NCBI GenBank assembly: GCA_002335605.1
Contig: BEDY01000009.1
Location: 186,001-250,000, forward strand
Direction of reading: 5' to 3'
DNA from: Prillingera fragicola
Lineage: Eukaryota > Basidiomycota > Tremellomycetes > Trichosporonales > Trichosporonaceae
Length of the DNA stretch: 64,000 bases
Shown in pieces: positions 31,518-42,033 of this stretch. Below the pieces are notes generated by a model. The model had not been told where the DNA came from. It did not search any database and saw only the letters and a list, made by a program, of their open reading frames with translations. Both the position numbers and the translations under genes were made by a program. Within the stretch, counting starts at the first letter, position 1, and every line of letters starts with the position of its first letter.

Positions 31518-32748
31518 TTACAAACCAGCAACGACACCAGCGACGACACCGGCAGCAACAGCCGCAATACCAACGGCAACCCTCCCTGCCCCCGAGCCTG
31601 AGCCAGTCGCCGCAGGCAGCACAGACGGCTCAACAGCCAGCCGCTCCTTGTACGGCGCAAACCCGACCGCAGGCGGGTCAGCCCGTATCGTCGCGTACGT
31701 GTTCCAGAAAAACTCTGCGCCGAGGTATACAATATTCGAGTCACTGCGCGTGTCAGTTCTGCCAACGCAAAGCACTCACTTGGCCATGGCGACAAACCCG
31801 TCCAGCGACCCCGTGCACGTCCCCGCGGGCAGCTTTGGGTCCCGGCTACGCGTGTCGGGGTGTCGCGCGAGGATATCGGTCATGCTAACAATGTACCCGC
31901 CGATGACATAGGTGATGACCACGTCGGTGGAGCAGGGGAGGGAATAGTTTGCCGGGCGCCCAAAAGCCGCGAGCGAGGGTCCGGGGGCGGACCCGTTGAT
32001 CTCGGCGTACACTGCCGCCAGGACTGCGGGGGACGCGTGGGAGCCTAGGTTGTGTGGCTGGAGAATTACTTGGCCGTTGGTGAGGACTGGCTTGCCGTTG
32101 ACGAGGAGCCTGTCCAGTGGCAGCGTGCCGTTGGTGCTCGGGACGTACGTGAGGGTGCCGTTGTAGGCTGCCTCGTCTGGGCTGCGTGGGTCAGCTACAG
32201 CAAGGCAAGGTCGGGGCTCACCCGACAGTGATCCTTGACGGCGAGACGCTTGCTTCTGCGGCAAGAGGCAGCGGCACGGGGCGAAGCTCGAGGCCAATCT
32301 CGTTGTGCGGCAGCGTGCCGTTTCCCGTGTCGAGCCAGCGCACAGCGTCCCAGCCTATAGAGCTAGTTTTGGCGCTCGGCCACTGCGTAAAGCCCATTTT
32401 CGTGCCAGTTTCGTCACTGCCGTCGAAAACCACGACGTCTTCGAAAATGTGCTTGTCAGACGGGCTCGTGAGGTTGGTCACGCTGCTGCTGCTGCCCGGC
32501 GAGTAGCTCGCTCCGGTCACTATGAACGTGTCGTTTTGGCCGTTGCTCGTGACGACTTCGAGCTCGACCTTCTGGCCTGGGGTGCCGATCTTGGCCGTTG
32601 TAAAGTACGAGGCACGCTCGGTGGTTTGGTTGGTCGGGAAATGCAGCCTGCTTCATCAGCTGGAGCGACAGTGGAGGACGCACGTCATTCCTGGAACCGC
32701 TGCGACGGCAGTTGCCACGCCGAGAAGGTGGATGAGTTGCGGCAGCAT
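31518..32748 (-). CDS. GPI-anchored pepsin-like fold protein, copy 2 (no catalytic Asp)
   Basis: Exons (minus) 32748-32684, 32647-32222, 32181-31780, 31743-31518; introns 36, 40 and 36 bp; 372 residues. Signal peptide MLPQLIHLLGVATAVAA. The A1-peptidase layout is visible: YFTTAKIGTPGQKVELEV at the first lobe, YSLPCSTDVVITYVIGGYIV, GTCTGSLDG and VYLGAEFFWNTYATI near the end. The two catalytic DTG/DSG motifs are replaced by VVTSNGQ and VLTNGQV, so both aspartates are gone and no protease activity is expected. The last about 20 residues are hydrophobic after a Gly/Ser-rich stretch (GSGSGAG), as in a GPI signal. Several Asn-x-Ser/Thr sites. Likely a wall or membrane-surface binding or structural protein. 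A TATATAT lies about 50 bases upstream. Confidence 0.85.
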
Positions 32749-32793
32749 GATGAGTGGTGTAAGTGCATATGCAGGGGGAGGCTCAGCATTCAG

Positions 32794-32800
32794 TATATAT
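32794..32800 (-). promoter_or_regulatory. TATA-box-like element
   Basis: TATATAT 46-52 bases upstream of the start codon at 32748. Position fits a TATA box for the minus-strand gene. Confidence 0.5.
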
Positions 32801-33098
32801 GCAAATGAGCATTGTCGAACGGGAACGCCATGAACGAGAGAGGGGGTGCCAAGACGAACAACATGGTCTTGAGCGGTGCGTGCCTCGTTCCTTTGTATCA
32901 GCTTCTCCGGCGGAGGTGGTGTGAGTATCGTAACTTTTTGTTCTTGCCGCGGACTGTGGGCGTAGCTATAGGCCCAGACTTATGCGAGAGTCGTGCTGCT
33001 CATGGCCTTGCCTTGTGGCCTTGTGACTGCAGGCTTTGTGGGTGTAGGCGCCATGTAAGCCTTGGTATCCGTACAGTTGTCGGCTGGGTCAAGCATAG

Positions 33099-33344
33099 TC
33101 TCTCAATCAACAAGCTTATCTCATCACGGCCGGAGATACACGCGAGCTCGTCGAACCCGTCTTCGAGAGTCTGCGGGCGCAGAAACGCAAGGTCCAGGAC
33201 CTAGAGGCACGAGTGCGCGGCCTAGTCTTCGAAATAGTAGTCCATGCCATCGTCGTGCCAGACATCCAAGCCATCGGAACGAGCACAACCGACGGGGAGC
33301 AACGCCCTACGTCGCCGGAATCAGTCATGCCGAACAGCGAATAG
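33099..33344 (+). pseudogene. Possible gene remnant (coiled-coil-like frame)
   Basis: A frame of 82 codons running from an AG at 33098 to TAG 33342-33344. It encodes TRELVEPVFESLRAQKRKVQ and DLEARVRGLVFEIVVHAIVV, heptad-like and not low complexity. There is no ATG near its start and no exon I can attach upstream. It could be the last exon of a dead gene, or chance. Not related to anything I recognise in the window. Confidence 0.3.
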
Positions 33345-33912
33345 CGAGTGTGCAGTGCCAGCCATGAGCGGGATGGACACGGTAGCTTGGCAGAGTAGTG
33401 TCGTGCATGCCCGTCTGTCTCTGAAAGACGGGACGCGCTCGTGCTGACGGTGACCCGGTGGCAGGCAGCCTTCTGTCATGGGCCACAATGAGCTGTGGCT
33501 GTTGTAGCGAGGTTTATGCGAGATATCAAGGTTTCAATTCTCGCTTTCATGTTTGCTGCTAGCCTGTTGTCGATGGAGACATCATGTTTGTCAACAAAGA
33601 GCATTGTGCATACAACATGTACATATGTGCATGTATGTGTACCAGTCAGTCACGTGCGATGGGGCGCAAGAGCACGAGAGTGGCACAGTAACACCTACCC
33701 TCCAAGTCAGCTCTTCATCCCCACACCGACCAATCAGTATGCACGCCATTCTCTCAACTCTAGGCAAAGCTGGACCTCGGGTGACGGATGAGTAGTGATT
33801 CATCGCCGCATGCAAAGTGGTTACAAATACTTCTTGCTGTGAGGCCACCAAAAAATGGCCGTTTTTGTACTGAAACAGTCCTCTCGACACCTCTCCTTCG
33901 TCCTACTCGGGC

Positions 33913-35702
33913 TTACATCATGCCACCCATGCCGCCCATGCCACCCATGGGAGGCATGCCGCCCATACCGGGCATAGGCGACTTCTCCTCTGCGTCGACG
34001 ACGCAGGCCTCAGAGGTGGTGAGGAGCGAGGCGACACCCGAGGCGTCAGAGAGAGCGGTGCGGACGACCTTGAGGGGGTCGAGGATACCGGCGGCGATCA
34101 TGTCGCGGTACTGCGAGGTGGCGGCGTCGTAGCCCCAGTTGAACTTGTCGGCAGAGACAAACTCGTCGGAAAGGAGACGGCCGACGACGACCGAACCCTC
34201 CTCGCCAGCGTTGTCAACAATGGTGCGGACGGGGCGGCGGATGGCCTGGCGGATGATGGAGACACCGAGCTTCTGGTCAAAGTTGTCGACCTCGAGGGCG
34301 TCGAGCTGAGCCGAGGCCTTGAGGAGAGCGGTTCCACCACCGGGGACGATACCCTCCTCGACGGCAGCGCGGGTAGCGTTAAGGGCGTCGTCGTAACGGT
34401 CCTTCTTCTCTCCGACCTCGACCTCGGAGTGGCCACCGACCTTGATGACGGCGACACCACCCGAAAGCTTGGCGAGACGCTCCTGGAGCTTGGTGCGGTC
34501 GTACTCGGAGGTGGTAGCGTCGTTGATGACGCCACGGATCTGCTCGCAGCGGGCCTGGATCATCGACTTCTCGCCCTCACCGTTGAGGATGATAGTGTCC
34601 TCCTTGGTGACAGTGACCGAGCCGGTCGAGCCGAGCATGTCGGCGGTGGCCTTGTCGACCTTGATGTCGAGCTCGTCGGTAAAGACGGTGCCACCGGTAA
34701 GGATGGCAATGTCACCAAGAATGCTCTTACGGTTGTCACCAAAGCCGGGGGCCTTGACGGCGCAGACCGAAAGCTGGCCACGGAGCTTGTTGAGGATGAC
34801 GGCAGCGAGAGCCTCACCGTCAATGTCCTCGGCAATGAGGAGAAGGGGGCGGCGCGACTGGGCGGCGACCTCGAGCGAGGGGAGAATGTCCTGGAGAGCC
34901 GAAATCTTCTTCTCCGAGAGGAGAATGAGGGGGTTCTCGAGCTCGACGCGCTGGTTCTTGGCGTCGGTGATCATGTAAGGCGAGATGAAGCCACGGTCAA
35001 AGCGCATGCCCTCGGTGATCTCAATCTCGTCCGAGATGGTGCGGCCCTCACGGACGGTAATGACACCCTCCTTGCCGACCTTCTCCATGGCCTGGGCAAT
35101 AATGTTACCAACGTGCTTGTCGCCGTTGGCCGAAATGGTGGCAACAGCGGCAATCTCCTCCGAAGTGGTGATCACACGCTTGTTGGCCTCGAGGACCTGG
35201 AGAACCTTGTCGACGGCCTTCTGGGCGCCGCGACGAAGGTCCATGGGGTTGCAGCCAGCAGCCACGTTCTTGACACCCTCGGCGTAGATGGCGCGGGCAA
35301 GAACGGTAGCAGTGGTGGTTCCGTCACCAGCAGTGTCGTTGGTCTTGGAGGCAACGTCCTGGACGAGACTGAGGTGTTAGTTGTTTTACATTGTTGAAAA
35401 AGGGCGACTCACCGAGCACCGAGGTTCTCGACGGGGTCCTTGAGGGTGATGGCCTTGGCGACCGAGACACCGTCCTTGGTGATCTTGGGTCCACCAAACG
35501 ACTGAGCAATGATGACGGTGCGTCCCTTGGGGCCGAGGGTGGCCGAGACGGCCTTTGCCAGAGTGTCGACACCCTTGAGCATGCCCTGGCGAGCGTCGTT
35601 GCCGAAGATGACGTCCTTGCTGCCCATGTTGCGGCGAGGGGCTGCTGCCTGCTGCATGAGGCGAGCGGGGCGGGGGAGAGCTGCACGAGAACGAGCAAAC
35701 AT
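33913..35702 (-). CDS. HSP60: Mitochondrial chaperonin HSP60
   Basis: Exons (minus) 35702-35413 and 35368-33913, one 44-bp intron, 581 residues. The first about 25 residues are a mitochondrial presequence ([18 protein letters not shown], Arg-rich, no acidic residue). GroEL signatures follow: [55 protein letters not shown] (nucleotide site), and [11 protein letters not shown]. It ends in [16 protein letters not shown], the flexible Gly-Met tail of group I chaperonins. It assembles into seven-membered rings in the matrix and folds imported proteins with Hsp10. It is head to head with the HSP10 gene. Synonymous codon choice is strongly biased to C/G-ending codons, as expected for high expression. 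Confidence 0.98.
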
Positions 35703-35988
35703 TGTGTGTGTTTTGGTGGGTGAAAGTGAGAGGAGAGAAAGAAGAAGAAGAAAAGTCAGAGATATGTGGACGACGACGGCAAGAGCACTGTACTCGGCAA
35801 AACGGCAGGGAGGAGACGGAATCAAATGGGGCACAGATAGTTCTCGAAAGACCGACTAGGCCCGATCAAGCCCCGCTCGTCAGGCACCACCGTAGAGGGC
35901 ATCTTCGAGCACATCCATACCCGGGCTGTCTCTTGCCCAACTTTCTTTCTCTTTCGTATCCAACAACACCACATTCTACTACTCACAA
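35703..35988. promoter_or_regulatory. Bidirectional HSP60/HSP10 promoter
   Basis: 286 bases separate the two start codons, so both chaperonin subunits must share this region. Flanks are polypurine/polypyrimidine (GAAGAAGAAGAA near 35740 and CTTTCTTTCTCTTTC near 35942), each pyrimidine-rich towards its own gene. A heat-shock-like site sits inside. Confidence 0.75.
35841..35848. promoter_or_regulatory. Heat-shock element-like site
   Basis: TTCTCGAA matches the TTCnnGAA core, and the preceding GATAG gives a third unit with one mismatch (GAtagTTCtcGAA). It is near the centre of the shared chaperonin promoter. Known HSF sites need three or more alternating units, so binding is plausible but unproven. 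Confidence 0.5.
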
Positions 35989-37030
35989 TGGTCAGTAGCA
36001 TCAACAGCCACCACCCACACCCACACACACACAGCTAACACTGCCACCCAGTCTGCCACCTTCAAGTCCATCCGCGCCCTCCAGCCCCTCCTCGACCGCG
36101 TCCTCGTCCAGCGCTTCAAGGCAGAGACCGTAAGTGTCCACTCGTCCACACTCGGCGCAACAGGCATGGAGCAGCCAAGGGACATTGGGAAAACAGGGCA
36201 CAAAGTATATGCAGCACTGGGATAGTGCACGGGCTAGGCCAGACTTTTCCACACTGTGGACACCAGTAGACGCAAAACCCGCGTCGGCATGCCGAGTGCC
36301 CAAGCTTTGTTTGGCTCGGTCTAGTATCAGCCAGGTAACCTAACGCTGCTACCATGGCATCCAAGCAATCTCGGTGCAGCAAAGCCAAACCTCGTCACGC
36401 CTCTGTAATCGCCACACACTCGTCGGCCGGACCTTCTGGCACCGAACACTCTGGAAGAGTCAACGACCCCGCACCTTGTCCACCGCGCCAGCCATGCCCT
36501 AGCCTGCTCCATGCTTCTCCCGCTCGTGGCCACCCGACACCGCTGACACCCCTCCAGAAGACCGCCACTGGCATCTTCCTCCCCTCGTCGGCCACCTCGT
36601 CGCCTCTCCCCGAGGCCACCGTCATTGCTGTCGGCCCCGGCGCCCCCGGCAAGGACGGCAACGTTGTCCCCGTTAGCGTCAAGCCCGGAGACCGTGTTCT
36701 CCTTCCCGGCTGGGGCGGCAGCCCCATCAAGGTCGGAGAGGAGGTGAGTCAGTTGTGGGTTGGAATCAAGGTGTGGAGTGGCCATGAGCCACCCGCAGGG
36801 CTGGCTTCGCTTTGCTAGCTGGAGCTTGATTGAGGATGGAGCTCAAAGCTCTGACTCAAGCTGCTGTTGAGCGATGTCTGCCCACAGCGGCAGACATTGG
36901 CCTAGCCTCCAGACGCCTCCAATGGTTCCAGCCTCGCACTAGAACCACTGCAAATTCGACCCCAGCTGACACTGCGCAGGAGTACCACCTCTTCAAGGAC
37001 CAGGAGATCCTCGCCAAGATCTCCGAGTAG
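35989..37030 (+). CDS. HSP10: Mitochondrial co-chaperonin HSP10
   Basis: Exons 35989-35991, 36052-36129, 36558-36743, 36980-37030; 105 residues. The first exon holds only the ATG, followed by a GTCAGT donor. GroES-type motifs: SIRALQPLLDRVLVQRFKAE, KTATGIFLPSSA, ATVIAVGPGAPGKDG (the roof and base-loop region), PVSVKPGDRVLLPGWGGSPI and EYHLFKDQEILAKISE at the end. It caps the HSP60 ring. Introns 2 and 3 (428 and 236 bp) are much longer than usual in this window; I looked for box C/D snoRNA motifs in them and saw none. Length equals the family norm. Confidence 0.97.
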
Positions 37031-40000
37031 GCGTGTAGCTTTGGCGGCAGAAAACAAAATCAAAAATTAGGAGATGAGAGGTTTCACATGCATGGCATTC
37101 ACCACTCTACGCGCAGTGTCGAACTTTGCTCAATGAGTAAATACACCCCTTGGAGGGAGCCTGTAGTCCCAGTGCAGGTGATAGGCACCAGCTGGTCTGG
37201 CAACGTTGCATTCATATCGCCACAGTGTGGCTCGGTTACGGTGCAGCATAGACAAGCCTCACCACTCGCACCAACCATACGCATGCGCTGACGCATCCAA
37301 CTTGCCTGCAGAGCAAAGCGTCAGAAAAAGCCAAAAGCGGGGCCCAATTTCCCCGCCGCACGACTCGTCCATGTTGCTTTCCCGCACTTTCTCCGGTGGC
37401 TGCGTCCTCGTACAGATAGCCGAGCAAGAAGTCGTTTGGACGCGGGTAGCCGTTGTGCCGGCCGGGGTTGCATGTGCCGAGCTGGTTGAGCCGGGGGGAG
37501 GTAGGTCCGAGATGACACGTGCGGTGAGCCACGACGTACACGCGTGTGCAGAGCTAGCTCGCAAACAACTAAGGAGTGCGAGCTCGAGTAGTCGCAGCAT
37601 TGGCAAGGATGGCTCGCTCGCTCGGGATCCGAGACAAGCGCTACGGCCTGCAAACGCGACTGCGGGGGTACACAGCTCTAGGATGTAGCAGCCAGCAGGC
37701 CAGCAGCCAGCGTTGGTGCGTTCCGCGCCGATCAGTGCTTGTCGTTTGGTGTGTTTTGTGGCTAGGCTGCATTCCTCAGTGACCGCGTGATGGGCAGTAG
37801 CAGCGAGTAGGCTAGGACGGGGATCTGCAGGTTAAAGACATGTGCACGCTCTTGTCTCGTCTTGGCGTGAGGCTGTAAGTGCTAGCAGGGGTGGCAGGCG
37901 ACGCGTTGCCGTTTGTGGCCAAGCGGATCTCGATATCTGCCAGGTGAATTGTGACCATTCTTCGCTACTCCGCGCCAGTGGTCAGTCCAAACACCTCAAT
38001 TGAGAACGGCAAGCCTTCTTTCAGCATGCCATGGTTTTTGCCAGATTAGAGATCTGTGCCTCGTGCTGGTGCCATTGACGAAAGAGTGCAGTTGGTGCTA
38101 CACAGCACTATCCAAACGGCCACAAGACACCCAATCGACGACATCGAGCAGGCCTGACCCGCCCCGCACGACGCCAGCAAACACCCAGCCAGATGGCGAG
38201 ATCCACCGGTGCTACAAGCGCTGTTAGCTGTTCCACCTTTATTTCCTGCCGAGTAAACCACTGGGTGTGTCAGCCTCCCCCGCGCCTGATGGCTCGGAAC
38301 GACGGCGGTGCGTCTCGGGTGTGTGGAACTGTTCGAGGGTTCGAGGGTTGGCTGGGGTGATCGGCGAGATCGCCGTGTGTCAGTCACTGTGGGTATGGAC
38401 GAGGACGAGTATTGTATTGAGTGCATGCAAGGCTAGTGGAATGGCTTATGAGAGCATCGTTGGACCAGAGGACGCGTGTACGTGATCTGCTTTGCGCAAA
38501 CAGTGGCAATAGCACCGGACCACTCACAGCCCACGGCAACCTGCACTGCTGCAGGATGGTAGACAGGCTGCTGTTCTTATCTCGGTCATCACGTTGGATA
38601 CGGAGACATGTCTCACTCGCCGAATCTTTACGAGAGCACCATTTTCTTGTATCTCGCGCGCTTCCTTGCTGGATCGCTGGCTGTAGCCGCCTTCTTCGCT
38701 AAACCCATCCCAGTGTCTAGACCAGGGGTTACTCCCCCACTCACAACTCCATTCATTCTAGCCCGTGCTCACTGAACGATGGCGCAGGCATGCGACGTCT
38801 GAACCGATCGCTCGCGTGGCCACTCATGCATATTGCACATTGGAAGCGGCCAGTCTGATCGAGAGACAATACGACTCCCCTCGCGTGAGGTTGCTCCGGA
38901 ATGCGATCCTGCGTACCCCGTGCACCCTCAGCCTTTAGCTCCCTGCATCGAACCGAGCGCACCAGGAGTGCACCCCCTCCCCACTCATGGCCACTCGACA
39001 GACAATGAAGACATCTTGGACGACAGGCACACCTAAACCCATCAACTGAAAAAGCACCGACAACTGAGACACACCACCCTGAGCCATAAACTCTAATCCA
39101 CAACCCATCCTCAACACTGCTCGTCCACTTCCCGCCCAATCTCACCCCACAGACACGCAGACGCACCAGACAGGCTACACAGGCCTCCTCTTGCTGTACT
39201 CTGCACATCCGCTCGCTCGCGTGCTCCCGTTCCCGGCACGATCACTCACTTCCGAGGAACCGCGGTCCAACCCAGCGTTCCGGAAGAGCAAGAATAGCTG
39301 CCGAGAGAAGGAATGCTGGTGTCGTTTATGCTCGTCCAGGGCAGCCACGGATCACGGAGGGTTGCGACGTGGGGCCGACCCAGTTCTCTGGCCCCTCTAG
39401 CTTGGGACGTGGACCTGGTAGTTTGCATACTACTTCCGACCTTGCCTGCTTGCTCGCACCCTGCATGGGCGTGCAGGTCTGTCAGCTGGATGGGTTGCGG
39501 AATGTAGCGAGATTGGATAGAGCCGCTCACTACCGCTGCTGCCGCTGCTGCCGCTGCTGTCGGACTGGCGTGCTGTGCGGCGCCAGGTGCGGCACTTGAG
39601 GGCGGCGAGTGGCTGGCTCGAGCAGTAGTGCTGCGCCGGTTGCGCCGCGGCCGGCGGCTCTCTCTCCTACCAATGAGTAGCTTGAGAAAGACGTCGACGC
39701 CAAGATCTGATCGCTGACGCCTCGCTGCCTTATCATCTGGCAGGGGCAGGGTCAGGCGGTGTTGTTCACGTGCAATCGCGACCGCTAGAGCTCGAACCGA
39801 GCCTAAAGCATGCCGGAACAGTTGCAGCAGCTGCATGCATGATCTCGCTGCTCGCTGTCGACGTGTCGCCGTGCGCTGTGACTGTTATCTTCCCAAGCCT
39901 CAAGGGACAGGAGGTACTTTGGCCAAACGTCCACGCCTTCCGAGTCCCGGGTTGGAATGAATGGAAGCCACCAAAGGTAATGACTCGATTCCTGCAGGCA

Positions 40001-42033
40001 TGCGTTGGATCCGGCGTGCGATCCGATTCCACAGTACCACAATTCTGGAGCGAGCACAACGTGTACCTTTACCACACGTCGCCCATGCCGTGTGCTGTCA
40101 CCTGCACCTGCCGAGGCGTGCGTACGACGGGCAATGGCCGGTCAATGAACGCCTCCTTCCCCTGGTGGGCTGCTGGTGGCGCGCCCCGAGTAAGGCCAGG
40201 TAGTGCTTGGGCTGATGAACGCCATTGGGCTTTGAGATCCAGGGCTGGCGCGGAGGGGGATGGATGCAAGCGGAGCGAGGTGCAGTGGGCAGCAGGGGAT
40301 ATGGGGAGAGTGTCGAGCTGGAGAGGAAAGGCACCCTGAACCCAACACTCTTTCCACCAATGTTGTACTCTGCAGTCCCTAGAAAACGCCACACTTGAAT
40401 GCATCATCACCAGCGCCTCATCGCATGCATGCCGCCGCCACGTCCACTGCTGGCCACGCGAGGCTTCGCGTCGATCACGCGCCCAGGTAGACCTCACCCC
40501 CCATGCGATCCGGCTGGCCCGGGCGTGCCGGTGGTGCGCACTCCTGGCACTCCTGGTACTGTGGGACTCGGCGCAGCTGTGGGTGCGGCTCTTGCCTGGC
40601 CAGCCTGGACCCGCCTTCCCTCTCCGCCCGCTGCTCCGCGTGCGGCGCGCAGATGGCAGCCACGAGCAGGCCTCGTTTGCCGATTTCATGCCCAAAACGC
40701 CACTTGCCCTGGCATTCCCCCAGCCTCGAGCTTGCTCTTGCATCGAATTCCAATGCAGCACCCCAACCCCCGGGAACCCTGCTGGATCCTGCAATCTTGG
40801 GCTCATCACCGGTATCCCGGGTACAAAGTGCAATACGCGGGCGTCGAGTGAATGATTCCTGGCGTCGTGCGTGGGGTCAGTAGCCTTTAGGCTCTAGGCT
40901 GCCCAGGCTGCTGGGCCCACCTCAAGAAGCAACAACGCGGGCAAGAGGAGAAGAGGTGATGGAAGAAAGGAGATATTGTACCATGGGTAACATTGTTCCT
41001 GCCTGTCCCTGCCTGGTGCCTGGGTTTGGTGGTCGTACCGTACCCTTTTATGGATCATTGTCATGCATTCTCTGGCTGCTGCTACTACTACTCTTTGCAC
41101 CTCGAGAGTCTGGCCACCACCACACGACGTCTGTCCAGAGGTGGGCTCTGCGTCTCTCTTTGCACTTTGTCTTTTAGGTGTAAGGTCAAATCTCTATCCC
41201 CTTCAACAACGACTGCTCTGTGCCGTCGACCTGTCGATCAATCAATACGCCAAAGCGCCGCAAGCCCCTTCTTCATCCTTTCTCTCCCTCGTCCTCGTCC
41301 TCGTCCTCCTCCTACCTCGTCCCCTCTCACTTGTCTTTGCCCTCGGGCCCTCTACCCCTCTGTCTGTACCCCTTTGGACAGACGACTGGACGCCACTGCA
41401 CCTTTGCCCAAAAGAGCTCCTGAACAGGGCCTTACCTGCTGCATCCCCCGCACGCCTCTTGGACACATTACTGCTAGCTAGCTACCTAGCTCGATTCCAG
41501 GTCAGCAAGCCAACCACACCGCTACGTCCAACGCCATTGCCCAAAGCCACCTCGACAGTGCACCGCCAGCTTTCGTTTCGTCTTCCCCGGATGCCGCTTT
41601 CACTGCTGCTCGTGACTCTTGCTTCGTCTTCATATCGCTCCTAATCACAAAGACACGGCTCTTCTCACAACCCCGCATCTTGACCAACACCACTACCCCT
41701 ACACCCGCCCGCGCACGGTTGTCGACTACTCGTCACCCTTACCCCGTGCACCCAGCACTTCCCATCTTGGACGCTTCCGTCGACGCGCTCGATCGCACAC
41801 CACCGCCGCCGGTTCAGATCTCGTTTACCCAACCGCAGACGGCTCTTTGTAGACGGTAGCGCCAAAGGTAGCCCACTGGTGCAGCAACAGGTTCTGTGAC
41901 GCTTGCGGTCGATAACGCAAAGGGGGTTCTCTCCGTTTGACGCACGTCCACTGCCGTATAATAGGACGCTGTCTCACTCTTTCGTCTCTACCTCTTTCCA
42001 TCCCAACCTCCATCCCCCTGCACAACTCGCACA
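37031..42033. other. 5-kb region without supported genes
   Basis: Several open frames exist (37206-37688 plus, 39246-39836 minus, 40069-40833 minus, 40399-40851 plus) but they lack family motifs, have skewed composition and no consistent splice structure. A TGCCGC-type repeat is at about 39536-39566. From about 41240 to 42033 the plus strand is strongly CT-rich (CTCGTCCTCGTCCTC type runs) and contains several short upstream ATGs, which fits a long 5' leader/promoter for the regulator gene that follows. A non-coding transcript is possible but cannot be shown from sequence. Confidence 0.5.

Larger units (their letters stand above)
32749..33912. other. 1.2-kb spacer with a possible gene remnant
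   Basis: Promoter of copy 2 at its left end. The middle (33099-33344) holds an open frame that looks protein-like but lacks a start. Right part is 3' of HSP60. No other feature. Confidence 0.45.

Noticed and set aside
34429..35397. 322-codon plus-strand frame
   Set aside because: Shadow of HSP60 caused by its strong codon bias.
36130..36557. snoRNA in HSP10 intron 2
   Set aside because: No convincing C box/D box pair or H/ACA hairpins by eye; a covariance-model search would be decisive.
39246..39836. 196-codon minus-strand frame
   Set aside because: Contains a poly-Ala run from a TGCCGC repeat and no conserved segment.
40069..40833. 254-codon minus-strand frame in the 5-kb gap
   Set aside because: No motif, mixed composition rich in Arg/Ser/Trp, overlapping frames of similar length on the other strand.
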